Assembly: GCA_014860005.1 (NCBI GenBank)
Contig: JACZKP010000185.1
Coordinates: 1 to 51,777 of the forward strand
DNA: 51,777 nucleotides
Source of the DNA: Verrucomicrobiota bacterium
GTDB lineage: Bacteria; Verrucomicrobiota; Verrucomicrobiae; Limisphaerales; UBA11358
Direction of reading: 5' to 3'
Part shown: positions 36,071 to 44,597 of the stretch, piece after piece
Layout: each line of letters starts with the position of its first letter
Position numbering within the stretch: the stretch's first letter is position 1
Made by a program: the position numbers and the translations under genes
The notes under the pieces: model-generated
What the model saw: the letters and a program-made list of their open reading frames with translations, nothing else
What the model was told of the DNA's origin: nothing
Databases searched by the model: none

Positions 36071-36218
36071 ACCCAAACCCAAGCGACCAAAAGCGCCACG
36101 CCGCCGACCGGGGCCACCCAATCCCTCACCCGGGCCCTACAATCCCCATCCCCCCAAGCGTCCCGGCCAGGCCAGGAAATGAAAGCCATGAAAATCCAGA
36201 CCACCACCAATAACCGCA
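36071..36218 (+). repeat. Duplicated HPF leader and gene start (copy 2)
   Basis: Matches 32639-32786. The ATG at 36179 opens a short frame MKAMKIQTTTNNRIFWR and then TGA, so only about 13 codons of the HPF-like gene remain. It lies 35 bp ahead of the YihY gene, which may have gained the HPF promoter or leader. The stretch 35941-36070 before it shows no gene. Confidence 0.9.
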
Positions 36219-36253
36219 TATTTTGGCGCTGACAGTCACGACCGTTTTCCAAA

Positions 36254-37135
36254 ATGAGGCGAACATCGTTGCAGCATCTAAAACAATCAAACTGGTGGCG
36301 AACCATCAAGCTGGCCGGGGCGCGTTGGGCGCAAGAGGATGGCGACCAGCGCGCGGCCGCCTTTGCCTATTACCTGCTGCTGTCACTCCTGCCTTTGACC
36401 CTCCTGCTCGTGGCCGCCGGGTCACTCTTCGTCGAGCGCGAAGTGGCGACCCAAGCGGTCGTCAAGCTGGTCAATCACTACACGCCACTGACCGGCGAAC
36501 AGGAGCGCGAGACCGTGGCGACCATTCGCGATTGGCTGAACGCGCGCGGCAAGATCAGTCTGGCGGCGCTGCCGTTGTTGCTTTGGGGTGCGATGAAATA
36601 TCTGCGCACTCTGATTCGGACCACGAACCGCATCTGGCAGGCGCAAACTTACAATTGGTGGCGGTTGCCGTTGAAAAGTCTCGGCTTGCTCGGCATCACG
36701 GCCAGCGCCGTGTTGATCGGCATCTTCCTGCCTGGCGTGGCGCGGTTGGTCCGCGACTGGCTTACTACCCATCTCGAATTTCCCCAATGGGCGTTTGCCC
36801 TGATGTTTCATCTCATTCCGGGTCTCGTTTTGTTCTACGGATTGATCATGATTTACAGGCTGGGTCCCAGCCGGAAGACGCGGTTCTCCGAAGTCTGGCT
36901 CGGAGCGCTGGCTGCGACGGGGTTGATCTGGCTGGGCGAACGGCTGTTCCTGGCTTACGCGACCAACCTCGCGAACTTCGACGTGCTCTACGGCAGCCTG
37001 GGCGGCATCGTGGCGTTCCTGTTGTGGCTTTATCTCTCAAGCTGCGTGGGCGTATTCGGCATCTGCTTTTGCGCCGCGCAGGCGGAGGTTCGGGGGAGCG
37101 CCAACAATCATCCGGAAAAACACCCCGAGGGATGA
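36254..37135 (+). CDS. YihY/virulence factor BrkB family membrane protein
   Basis: A 293-residue inner-membrane protein with six hydrophobic segments. Characteristic blocks: AAAFAYYLLLSLLPLTLLLV, LAALPLLLWGAMKYLRTLIR, LGALAATGLIWLGERLF, and YGSLGGIVAFLLWLYLSS. The family was once called ribonuclease BN but is now considered a transporter-like protein of unknown function. Its stop overlaps the MscS gene start by ATGA. Confidence 0.92.
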   Translation: MRRTSLQHLKQSNWWRTIKLAGARWAQEDGDQRAAAFAYYLLLSLLPLTLLLVAAGSLFVEREVATQAVVKLVNHYTPLTGEQERETVATIRDWLNARGKISLAALPLLLWGAMKYLRTLIRTTNRIWQAQTYNWWRLPLKSLGLLGITASAVLIGIFLPGVARLVRDWLTTHLEFPQWAFALMFHLIPGLVLFYGLIMIYRLGPSRKTRFSEVWLGALAATGLIWLGERLFLAYATNLANFDVLYGSLGGIVAFLLWLYLSSCVGVFGICFCAAQAEVRGSANNHPEKHPEG

Positions 37136-38721
37136 ACTCTGAACAATCACCGCGCATGATGAACTCTGGAACGGCGAACCTCCCGGCAAGGGAATGGCAT
37201 GACCAGGTGCGGCAATCGGCCGGCGACTTTTATTCCCTGCTGTGCCGAGGGACGTGGCTCGCTGCTGTTTATGGCGTGCTGCTCGTGACGGTCACGGCGC
37301 AAGAACCGCCCCTTAAGGTTGGCGCTTCGCCAGCACCGGCCACTGCCAAGGAAGAACTTTCGCTGGCTCCCGCGAAGGTGGACGTCAAACCCGTCGCGCG
37401 TGATGAAGAAATCCGCCAGCGCCTCCAAAGCGTCCTGGAGGCGACTGATTGGTTCACCGCGCCGGAAGTCCGGGTCGAGGAAGGAGTCGTTTTCCTCACG
37501 GGTCGCGTGGCGTCCGATGAACTCAAGAAGTGGGCGGGCGATCTGGCGCGCAACACCCAGGACGTCGTGGCCGTGGCCAATCGGATGGAAGTAACCCAAC
37601 CGTCAATCTGGGACTTGGGTCCGGCATGGCGCGGAGTGATGGGGTTATGGCGCGACATATTGCGTTCCCTGCCCTTGCTTTTTCTTGGGCTGCTAATCTT
37701 GGGACTGTCAGTGGGAGCCGGACTGCTGGCCGCGCGGCAAACGCGTTCAATTCTGCGACACCGGATTCCAGCGCGACTGCTGCGCAATGTAATCGCGGGT
37801 GGCATCGGCGTGCTGGTGGTTCTGGTGGGCACCTACATCGTGCTCCGAGTCTCCGGCCTGACCCAACTTGCGTTGACCGTGGTGGGAGGCACTGGTCTGG
37901 TCGGTCTGGCCGTGGGCATCGCTTTCCGGGACATCACGGAGAATTTCCTGGCCAGCATTTTTCTGAGCATGCAGCGGCCGTTCGAGACGGGCGACCTGGT
38001 CGAGGTTTCCGGCGTGACCGGATACGTGCAGCAGTTGAATGTGCGCACGACCATCCTGATGGCCCTGGATGGCAACCTCGTGCAGATTCCCAATGCCAGC
38101 GTTTACAAGAGCAACCTTCGCAACTTCACGACCAATGCCAACCGGCGCGACCAGTTTGATGTTGGCATCGGTTACGACGATGCGATTAACGAAGCGCAGG
38201 AGATCGCGCTCCAGGTGCTGACGGACCATCCGGCGGTGCTGAGCGCACCCGAGCCTTTGGTGCTGGTTGATAGCCTGGGAAAGGCAACCGTCAATTTGCG
38301 GGTTTATTTTTGGATCAATGGCCGCGAACACAGTTGGTCGAAGGTGCGGTCTTCGGTGATCCGGCAGGTAAAACGCGCCTATCAAAACCACGGGATCTCG
38401 ATGCCCGACGAGGCTCGCGAGGTGGTTTTCCCGCAAGGCATCCCCATCACCATGCTCGACGGGAAGCCGGCGGGGCCGCCCGCCGCTCAGGTAGAAAAAC
38501 CACTTCCCGCCGCTGGGCCGTCCGAAGAACTGGATGTCGTGTCCACCAAAGCGGAAGGCGGGTTGCAGAGCGAGGCGGGCGTCCTGGACGAACAGGCCCG
38601 CCAGGCGCAACCGTTGCGCGAGGGGGAGAATCTTCTGCCAAAAGCTCCCGCCAGTTCCTCCTCTGAAGAACCGGCGCGAAAATCACCGGCGAAATCTGAT
38701 TCGACCCCGAGCGCCTCGTGA
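37132..38721 (+). CDS. BON-domain MscS mechanosensitive channel
   Basis: A 529-residue channel protein. After a signal-like segment (LAAVYGVLLVTVTAQ) comes a BON-type domain (about 85-145: LEATDWFTAPEVRVEEGVVF, LTGRVASDELKKWAGDLA), three membrane helices, and the MscS core: GTGLVGLAVGIAFRDITENF lining the pore, RPFETGDLVEV and VQIPNASVYKSNLRNF. The C-terminal 100 residues are Pro/Ser/Glu-rich and look disordered. A BON domain could attach the channel to membrane phospholipid. The ATG at 37132 overlaps the YihY stop; another ATG lies at 37156. The end overlaps a nhaA remnant. Confidence 0.9.
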   Translation: MNSEQSPRMMNSGTANLPAREWHDQVRQSAGDFYSLLCRGTWLAAVYGVLLVTVTAQEPPLKVGASPAPATAKEELSLAPAKVDVKPVARDEEIRQRLQSVLEATDWFTAPEVRVEEGVVFLTGRVASDELKKWAGDLARNTQDVVAVANRMEVTQPSIWDLGPAWRGVMGLWRDILRSLPLLFLGLLILGLSVGAGLLAARQTRSILRHRIPARLLRNVIAGGIGVLVVLVGTYIVLRVSGLTQLALTVVGGTGLVGLAVGIAFRDITENFLASIFLSMQRPFETGDLVEVSGVTGYVQQLNVRTTILMALDGNLVQIPNASVYKSNLRNFTTNANRRDQFDVGIGYDDAINEAQEIALQVLTDHPAVLSAPEPLVLVDSLGKATVNLRVYFWINGREHSWSKVRSSVIRQVKRAYQNHGISMPDEAREVVFPQGIPITMLDGKPAGPPAAQVEKPLPAAGPSEELDVVSTKAEGGLQSEAGVLDEQARQAQPLREGENLLPKAPASSSSEEPARKSPAKSDSTPSAS

Positions 38722-39095
38722 ACGGCCCCGAATCATCGAAAGCGTCTGGCCCGCCGCGCACCCGCGGGATGCGCGAGATTCGCGCCGAAGGCTCGCACCT
38801 CAACCGGCAGTTGCTGCTTCCGGTCGAGCGATTCATTTACAGTGAAACGATCAGCGGCGTGTTGCTGCTCGTCTGTGCGATCGTCGTGGGTTTCACGGTG
38901 AGCCTGTTCCTCACCTGGCTGGCCTTTTCCGAGCCCCTGTTGATTGAGGAAGCCAAGGTCGGGGTGCTTGCCGCATAGTTCATTGCCTCATTGGGCGGGT
39001 ATCTATTCCTCCTGCCGGCGAGCCGTGGATCAAAACCGAGCGAGGAAAAGGGAAGTGGAGCAGGAACTTCGCCGGCTCGCTTACCTAAGCGAAGC
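38718..39095 (+). pseudogene. nhaA: NhaA antiporter with internal deletion
   Basis: From a GTG at 38718 the frame reads LLLPVERFIYSETISGVLLL, the first helix of NhaA. It then jumps to VGFTVSLFLTWLAFSEPLL and IEEAKVGVLAA, which belong to the last two helices. A TAG at 38976-38978 interrupts it and the same frame goes on FIASLGGYLFLLPASRG. About 300 residues, including the ion-binding aspartates, are gone. NhaA exchanges Na+ for H+, so an intact ancestor would have been a logical neighbour of the Na+-type ATPase downstream. Confidence 0.88.
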
Positions 39096-39141
39096 GTAGT
39101 CATTTTGCATGCATCGAATCAGGGCTTGTCGGTCGTGATGT

Positions 39142-39160
39142 GGGGTGAACACCCCATAGG
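39142..39160 (+). promoter_or_regulatory. GGGGT-GAAC-ACCCC palindrome ahead of ATPase region
   Basis: Perfect arms followed by ATAGG. It lies after the nhaA remnant and before the gene fragments, LapA gene and atp operon. Confidence 0.5.
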
Positions 39161-39258
39161 CAACGGCCAGCCCACGGCCTAGCGTGTCAGCGGGACGATA
39201 CCACGAAGCGTTCATTCGCCTCGTGGCTTCGACGTTTAACCAGCGGCCTTCAGGAATC

Positions 39259-39351
39259 ATGAATGATAGGGTCAGCACAGAGAATTTGGGAACGGTCGTC
39301 TCGGTGCATGGATCGAAGCGGCCAACCAAAAAGCAATTTGTTCCTTTATGA
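39259..39351 (+). pseudogene. 5' fragment of an atpD-like gene
   Basis: A 30-codon frame from ATG to TGA reads NLGTVVSVHGSKRPTKKQ in its middle. NLGTVVSVHGS matches [11 protein letters not shown] near the N-terminus of the ATPase beta subunit at 39821. An AGGAATC just before the ATG resembles a ribosome-binding site. The stop overlaps the ATG of the next fragment, so both could still be translated as short peptides. Confidence 0.65.
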
Positions 39352-39425
39352 AATGGTTTCTTAAACTCGGCAAACTGCTCGGCATTGACGTTAATCTTCA
39401 CTTCACGTTTCTGCTGTTGTGCCGC
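39348..39425 (+). pseudogene. 5' fragment of an M50 (site-2) protease gene
   Basis: Reads MKWFLKLGKLLGIDVNLHFT and then FLLL before turning into unrelated codons. This is the first helix of site-2-protease-like M50 metalloproteases; the HExxH motif that would follow is missing. The frame continues to 39815 without protein-like character and overlaps the LapA gene out of frame. Confidence 0.7.
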
Positions 39426-39495
39426 CGCTGCCGGCGGGCCAACTGGTTAAACGGTAGCTCGACCGTCACCGCCTGTTCCGGCACAATAAGTCGCT

Positions 39496-39720
39496 ATGCA
39501 CTTCAAACTCATCCTGGGCGCCGTCCTCTTGCTGGTGGCGCTGGTCTTCAGTGTGCAAAACGCGGGCGTCGTGGACGTGAAATTTCTCGCCTGGAAGTTC
39601 TCCACGTCGCTGGCGTTGGTCATCTTCGGTGCGCTGGCGGCCGGTCTGATCGGCGGCTGGGCGATTACGAGCGCGCTGCGGCGCCAGAGCAAAACTCCAA
39701 AAAGTTCCCCCGCGCCGTGA
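39496..39720 (+). CDS. LapA-domain (DUF1049) small membrane protein
   Basis: A 74-residue protein with two membrane helices: KLILGAVLLLVALVFSVQNA and LALVIFGALAAGLIGGWAI, joined by VVDVKFLAWKFSTS. This is the LapA/YciS pattern (QNxxxVxVxFL). In E. coli the homologue works with LapB in lipopolysaccharide control. Here it stands alone, 100 bp ahead of the ATPase operon. The 100-bp gap shows no feature I can name. Confidence 0.85.
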   Translation: MHFKLILGAVLLLVALVFSVQNAGVVDVKFLAWKFSTSLALVIFGALAAGLIGGWAITSALRRQSKTPKSSPAP

Positions 39721-39820
39721 AAGCCTCCGTCAACGAACTCGGTCAGGGCCTGCTTCCCGGTGGAGCGAAGGACCCGGTCTTTTTGAATGGGCGAAGCGCA
39801 GCGGTTCAACCGTGAATTGA

Positions 39821-41380
<1,560 letters not shown>

Positions 41381-41439
41381 TGCCTTTCGCAGATTCCAAC
41401 TATGAATCCCAAGGGGATTGCGGCTGGACGAAGCGAACG

Positions 41440-41538
41440 GAGCGCGGCTGGGTCGAAGACCAGCCGCAGCACGCTATGCAGTTCGATGACTTTCTGACTG
41501 GCCATGCGCTGCGGCTGGTCTTCGACCCAACCGCGCTC
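41440..41538. repeat. Hairpin element between atpD and atpC
   Basis: Left arm GAGCGCGGCTGGGTCGAAGA (from 41440) and right arm ending TCTTCGACCCAACCGCGCTC (to 41538) are almost perfect inverted repeats, with the inner CCAGCCGCAGC pairing with GCTGCGGCTGG. The preceding CTTTCGCAGATTCCAACT resembles the edge of the element at 9708. It may modulate expression between atpD and the rest of the operon. Confidence 0.88.
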
Positions 41539-41591
41539 CACACAAAAGTGATTTCGCATATTACGAGAATCCTTCCAACCATCCGCCACTC

Positions 41592-41981
41592 ATGAATCTT
41601 AAAGTGCTCCTGCCGTTCCAAATCTTCGCCGCGAAAACCGGCGTAACGCGCATTGTCGCGGAGACGCCCGACGGCTCGTTTGGACTCCTGCCGCACCGGC
41701 TTGATTGTGTGGCGGCACTCGCACCGGGAATTCTGAGCTACGAAACCGAAGCGGATGGAGAAGTGTTCGTGGCCGTGGACGAAGGGGTGCTGGTCAAGAC
41801 CGGACCGGACGTGCTGGTGTCGGTGCGGCGGGCGATCAGCGGAACGGATCTCGATCAATTGCGCGAGGCGGTGGAGCAGGAGTTTCTGACTTTGGACGAA
41901 CACGAGCAGAGCACGCGCACGGTCATGGCAAAACTGGAAACCGGATTTCTCCGTCGCTTCGCGACATTTCAAAATGAGTGA
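41592..41981 (+). CDS. atpC: N-ATPase epsilon subunit
   Basis: A 129-residue epsilon subunit. The N-terminal beta-sandwich is clear: RIVAETPDGSFGLLPHRLDC, LAPGILSYET, VAVDEGVLVKTG. The C-terminal helical part is short (FLTLDEHEQSTRTVMAKLET). It connects gamma to the rotor ring. Its stop overlaps the atpQ start. Confidence 0.92.
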   Translation: MNLKVLLPFQIFAAKTGVTRIVAETPDGSFGLLPHRLDCVAALAPGILSYETEADGEVFVAVDEGVLVKTGPDVLVSVRRAISGTDLDQLREAVEQEFLTLDEHEQSTRTVMAKLETGFLRRFATFQNE

Positions 41982-42309
41982 CCAGCCCAAGCCGCCCTCG
42001 AAGAACGCGCCGACCTTCGCCGGACAAGTCGGGGCTAAGGCGACGCGCAAGCTCAAGGCGCGGCGCGACTCCACGCACGGCGTCTGGTTCGGCCTGGGCA
42101 TGATGGGATTGATCGGCTGGTCGGTGGCAATTCCGACATTGCTCGGCGCGGCGCTCGGAATCTGGTTGGACAAACAATATCCGGGCGGCCGTTCCTGGAC
42201 GCTGGCGCTTTTGGTGGCGGGGTTGACTATCGGCTGTATCAACGCGTGGTTTTGGGTGTCCAAGGAAGACAAAGCCATGCGAGACGAACCGGAGGACGAC
42301 GATGAATGA
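41974..42309 (+). CDS. atpQ: N-ATPase AtpQ (AtpI/AtpZ-like)
   Basis: A 111-residue protein with two membrane helices, GLGMMGLIGWSVAIPTLLGA and TLALLVAGLTIGCINAWFW, separated by LGIWLDKQYPGGRSW, as in AtpI/AtpZ-type assembly proteins. Its charged N-terminus and acidic C-terminus are typical. AtpQ is specific to N-ATPase operons. It overlaps the genes on both sides. Confidence 0.88.
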   Translation: MSDQPKPPSKNAPTFAGQVGAKATRKLKARRDSTHGVWFGLGMMGLIGWSVAIPTLLGAALGIWLDKQYPGGRSWTLALLVAGLTIGCINAWFWVSKEDKAMRDEPEDDDE

Positions 42310-42784
42310 ACCCCTGATGCTGGTCGTGGCGGGCGCGGTGGGCCTTGTGCTTGGCGCAGTTTTTTTCGGCGGCCTGTGGTGGACGGTGCGCCAGGGCGTT
42401 TCGTCACCACGCCCAGCGCTCTGGTTCGTCGGTAGCATGCTGCTGCGGACGGGCATTGTCCTCGCGGGATTTTATTTTGTCGGCGGTGGTCAATGGCAGC
42501 GGCTGCTTGTGTGTCTGCTTGGATTTGTCATCGCCCGTTTCCTCGTGATGCGGCTGACCCGCACGCGGGTTGAACACGGCAACTTCCCAGCAAAGGAAGC
42601 GCACCCACTCAAGTCTCGTATTTGCTCCCTCTCCTCCCCCAAAGGAGAGGGCCGGGGAGAGGAGGCACAATCGTTTCCGGCTCAAATCCCCTCTCCCCAA
42701 CCCTCTCCCCGCTCGGGCGGGGAGAGGGAGTCCGAGGTGAGGTCGCGTTGCGCCACATCGAAGGAGGCCAGTCATGCGCCTTAG
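42302..42784 (+). CDS. atpR: N-ATPase AtpR, extended by a repeat insertion
   Basis: The first about 100 residues form three membrane helices: LVVAGAVGLVLGAVFFGGLW, FVGSMLLRTGIVLAGFYFVG and LLVCLLGFVIARFLVMRLT. AtpR is a small membrane protein peculiar to N-ATPases. Residues about 105-148 are translation of a hairpin repeat (SSPKGEGRGEEAQ, IPSPQPSPRSGGERE), which lengthens the protein from about 110 to 160 residues without breaking the frame. It overlaps the atpB start by 11 bp. Confidence 0.85.
   Translation: MNEPLMLVVAGAVGLVLGAVFFGGLWWTVRQGVSSPRPALWFVGSMLLRTGIVLAGFYFVGGGQWQRLLVCLLGFVIARFLVMRLTRTRVEHGNFPAKEAHPLKSRICSLSSPKGEGRGEEAQSFPAQIPSPQPSPRSGGERESEVRSRCATSKEASHAP
42615..42745. repeat. 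GC-rich hairpin repeat inside atpR
   Basis: Contains CTCCCTCTCCTCCCCCAAAG, then AGGGCCGGGGAGAGGAGGC, and CCCCTCTCCCCAACCCTCTC before GGGCGGGGAGAGGGAG. Same family as 1724 and 24036. It sits at the 3' end of atpR, immediately before atpB. Confidence 0.85.
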
Positions 42785-43469
42785 CCCCGACGAGATCATC
42801 TTCTGGCAATCCGGGTTCTTCAAACTCAACGCCACCATCGTATTCACCTGGGCACTGATGCTCGTGCTGGCGGTCGGCGCAAAGCTCATCACGCGCAACC
42901 TCACCACGGATCATACACGCTCCCGCTGGCAGAACCTTTTGGAGATCGTCGTCACCCTGATCGCGAAACAAATCGAGGAGGTCGGCCTGCCGCACCCGAA
43001 GAAATATCTCGGCTTTCTGGGCACGCTTTTTCTTTTCGTCGCCGCGGCAAGCCTTTGCACCGTCATTCCCGGCTACGAACCCCCGACCGGTTCACTCTCC
43101 ACGACTGCGGCGCTCGCGTTGTGCGTGATGGTGGCCGTGCCGCTGTTCGGCATCTCCGAGCAGGGCGTGGGCAACTACCTCAAATCTTATGTGCAGCCGA
43201 CGTTCATCATGCTGCCGTTTAATGTCATCAGCGAAATCTCCCGCACGCTGGCCCTGGCCGTCCGCCTGTTCGGCAACATGATGAGTGGGGCGATGATCAT
43301 CGGGATTCTGCTGACCATCACGCCGTTCGTCTTCCCGGTCGTCATGACCGCGCTCGGACTGCTCACCGGCATGGTGCAGGCCTACATCTTTTTCATCCTG
43401 GCCACGGTTTACATCGCGGCCGCCACACGCACGCGCGAGCCGAAGCCCGAGCCCGCGCCCACCACTTGA
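42774..43469 (+). CDS. atpB: N-ATPase subunit a
   Basis: A 231-residue membrane subunit with five or six helices. The essential Arg of the ion path is R164 in LALAVRLFGNMMSG. GLLTGMVQAYIFFILATVYI is the last helix, with its conserved Gln. IIFWQSGFFKLNATIVFTW at the N-terminus is typical of N-ATPase a subunits. It forms the two half-channels against the c-ring. Confidence 0.94.
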   Translation: MRLSPDEIIFWQSGFFKLNATIVFTWALMLVLAVGAKLITRNLTTDHTRSRWQNLLEIVVTLIAKQIEEVGLPHPKKYLGFLGTLFLFVAAASLCTVIPGYEPPTGSLSTTAALALCVMVAVPLFGISEQGVGNYLKSYVQPTFIMLPFNVISEISRTLALAVRLFGNMMSGAMIIGILLTITPFVFPVVMTALGLLTGMVQAYIFFILATVYIAAATRTREPKPEPAPTT

Positions 43470-43499
43470 AACGACAGCGAACCAACCCAAGGAAACATT

Positions 43500-43790
43500 A
43501 TGGATAACATGGCAATCATCGCGCTGGCCTCGATCGTCACCGCCGGCTTCACCACCGGCATCGGCTGCATCGGGCCGGCGCTGGGCGAAGGGAGGGCCGT
43601 CTCGAGCGCGCTGAGTTCATTGGCGCAACAGCCGGACGCCTCCGCCACCATCACCCGGACGCTCTTCGTCGGTCTGGCGATGATCGAGTCCACGGCGATC
43701 TACTGTTTCGTGGTTTCGATGATCCTCATCTTTGCCAACCCGTTCTGGAATCACGTCATCGCCGGGGCAACCGAAGCGGCGGGGAAATAG
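43500..43790 (+). CDS. atpE: N-ATPase subunit c with Na+-type ligands
   Basis: A 96-residue two-helix proteolipid. The first helix carries IGPALGEGRAVSSAL with E30 at the position of Gln32 of the Ilyobacter Na+ ring. The loop is AQQPDA. The second helix has AMIESTAIYCF: E63 as the main carboxylate, S64 and T65 next to it and Y68, the known Na+-binding set. Two carboxylates per site is a feature described for N-ATPase rings. Na+ specificity is therefore likely but not proven, since rings of this kind may also bind H+. Confidence 0.93.
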   Translation: MDNMAIIALASIVTAGFTTGIGCIGPALGEGRAVSSALSSLAQQPDASATITRTLFVGLAMIESTAIYCFVVSMILIFANPFWNHVIAGATEAAGK

Positions 43791-43793
43791 GTC

Positions 43794-44597
43794 ATGCTCA
43801 TCGACTGGTTCACCGTCGGCGCGCAAGTGCTGAACTTCCTCATCCTCGTGTGGCTGATGAAGCGTTTCCTCTACAAGCCCATCCTCAACGCCATTGACGC
43901 GCGGGAAAAGCGGATCGCCAGGAAAATCGCCGACGCCGACGCAACCAAGGCCGAGGCCAAGAAGGAGCGCGACGAGTTCCAACAGAAGAACGAAACGTTC
44001 GATGAGCAACGCGCCTCGCTCATGAGCAAGACGACGGACGAAGCGAAGGCCGTGCGCGAACGACTCCTCGACGAAGCCCGGAAGGCCGCTGACGCCTTGA
44101 GCGCCAAGCGACAGGAATCGCTGGCCAACGACGCGCGCAACCTGAACCAATCCATCACGCGCCGGGCTCAGGACGAAGTGTTTGCCATCGCACGGAAGGC
44201 GCTCACCGATCTCGCCACGACGAATCTGGAAGAGAGGATGGGCGAGGTGTTCACCCGTCGCTTGCGCGAGCTAAACGACGAGGCGAAGCACGTTCTCGCC
44301 GATGCCCTCAAGACCGCGTCTGAACCAGCGCTCGTGCGCAGCGCCTTTGACCTGCCGGCCGACCAACGGACGGCAATTCAGAATGCGCTCAACGAAACAT
44401 TCTCGGCTGAAGTCCGCGTCCGATTCGAGACCGAGCCGGATTTGGTCAGCGGGATCGAACTCTCCGCGAATGGCCAGAAAGTGGCGTGGAGCATCTCAGA
44501 TTATCTCTCGTCGCTGGAGAAGGGTGTCGGCGAACTGCTCAAAGCGAAGGTCAAGCCAAAGGCGGAAGAGGCCAAGCCAGTCCGTCAGGTCCAATGA
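43794..44597 (+). CDS. atpF: N-ATPase subunit b, with delta-like C-terminus
   Basis: A 267-residue subunit, about 100 residues longer than ordinary b. One membrane helix ([20 protein letters not shown]) is followed by a long charged coiled coil (about 25-130). The C-terminal part includes [20 protein letters not shown], which resembles the end of the delta subunit. The operon has no separate delta gene, so this region may replace it. It joins F1 to the membrane sector as part of the outer stalk. Confidence 0.9.
   Translation: MLIDWFTVGAQVLNFLILVWLMKRFLYKPILNAIDAREKRIARKIADADATKAEAKKERDEFQQKNETFDEQRASLMSKTTDEAKAVRERLLDEARKAADALSAKRQESLANDARNLNQSITRRAQDEVFAIARKALTDLATTNLEERMGEVFTRRLRELNDEAKHVLADALKTASEPALVRSAFDLPADQRTAIQNALNETFSAEVRVRFETEPDLVSGIELSANGQKVAWSISDYLSSLEKGVGELLKAKVKPKAEEAKPVRQVQ

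Noticed and set aside
36223..37131. 832-codon version of the MscS gene starting at 36223
   Set aside because: Its first 300 codons overlap the YihY gene in another frame and look like shadow sequence; the MscS family similarity begins only after 37132.
39426..39495. tRNA-like stretch (GGTTAAACGGTAGCTCGACC)
   Set aside because: It resembles a D-arm in passing, but no matching acceptor stem, anticodon arm or T-loop could be drawn around it.
39348..39815. 155-codon frame as a real gene
   Set aside because: Only the first 24 residues look like an M50 protease; the remainder overlaps lapA out of frame and has no protein-like pattern.
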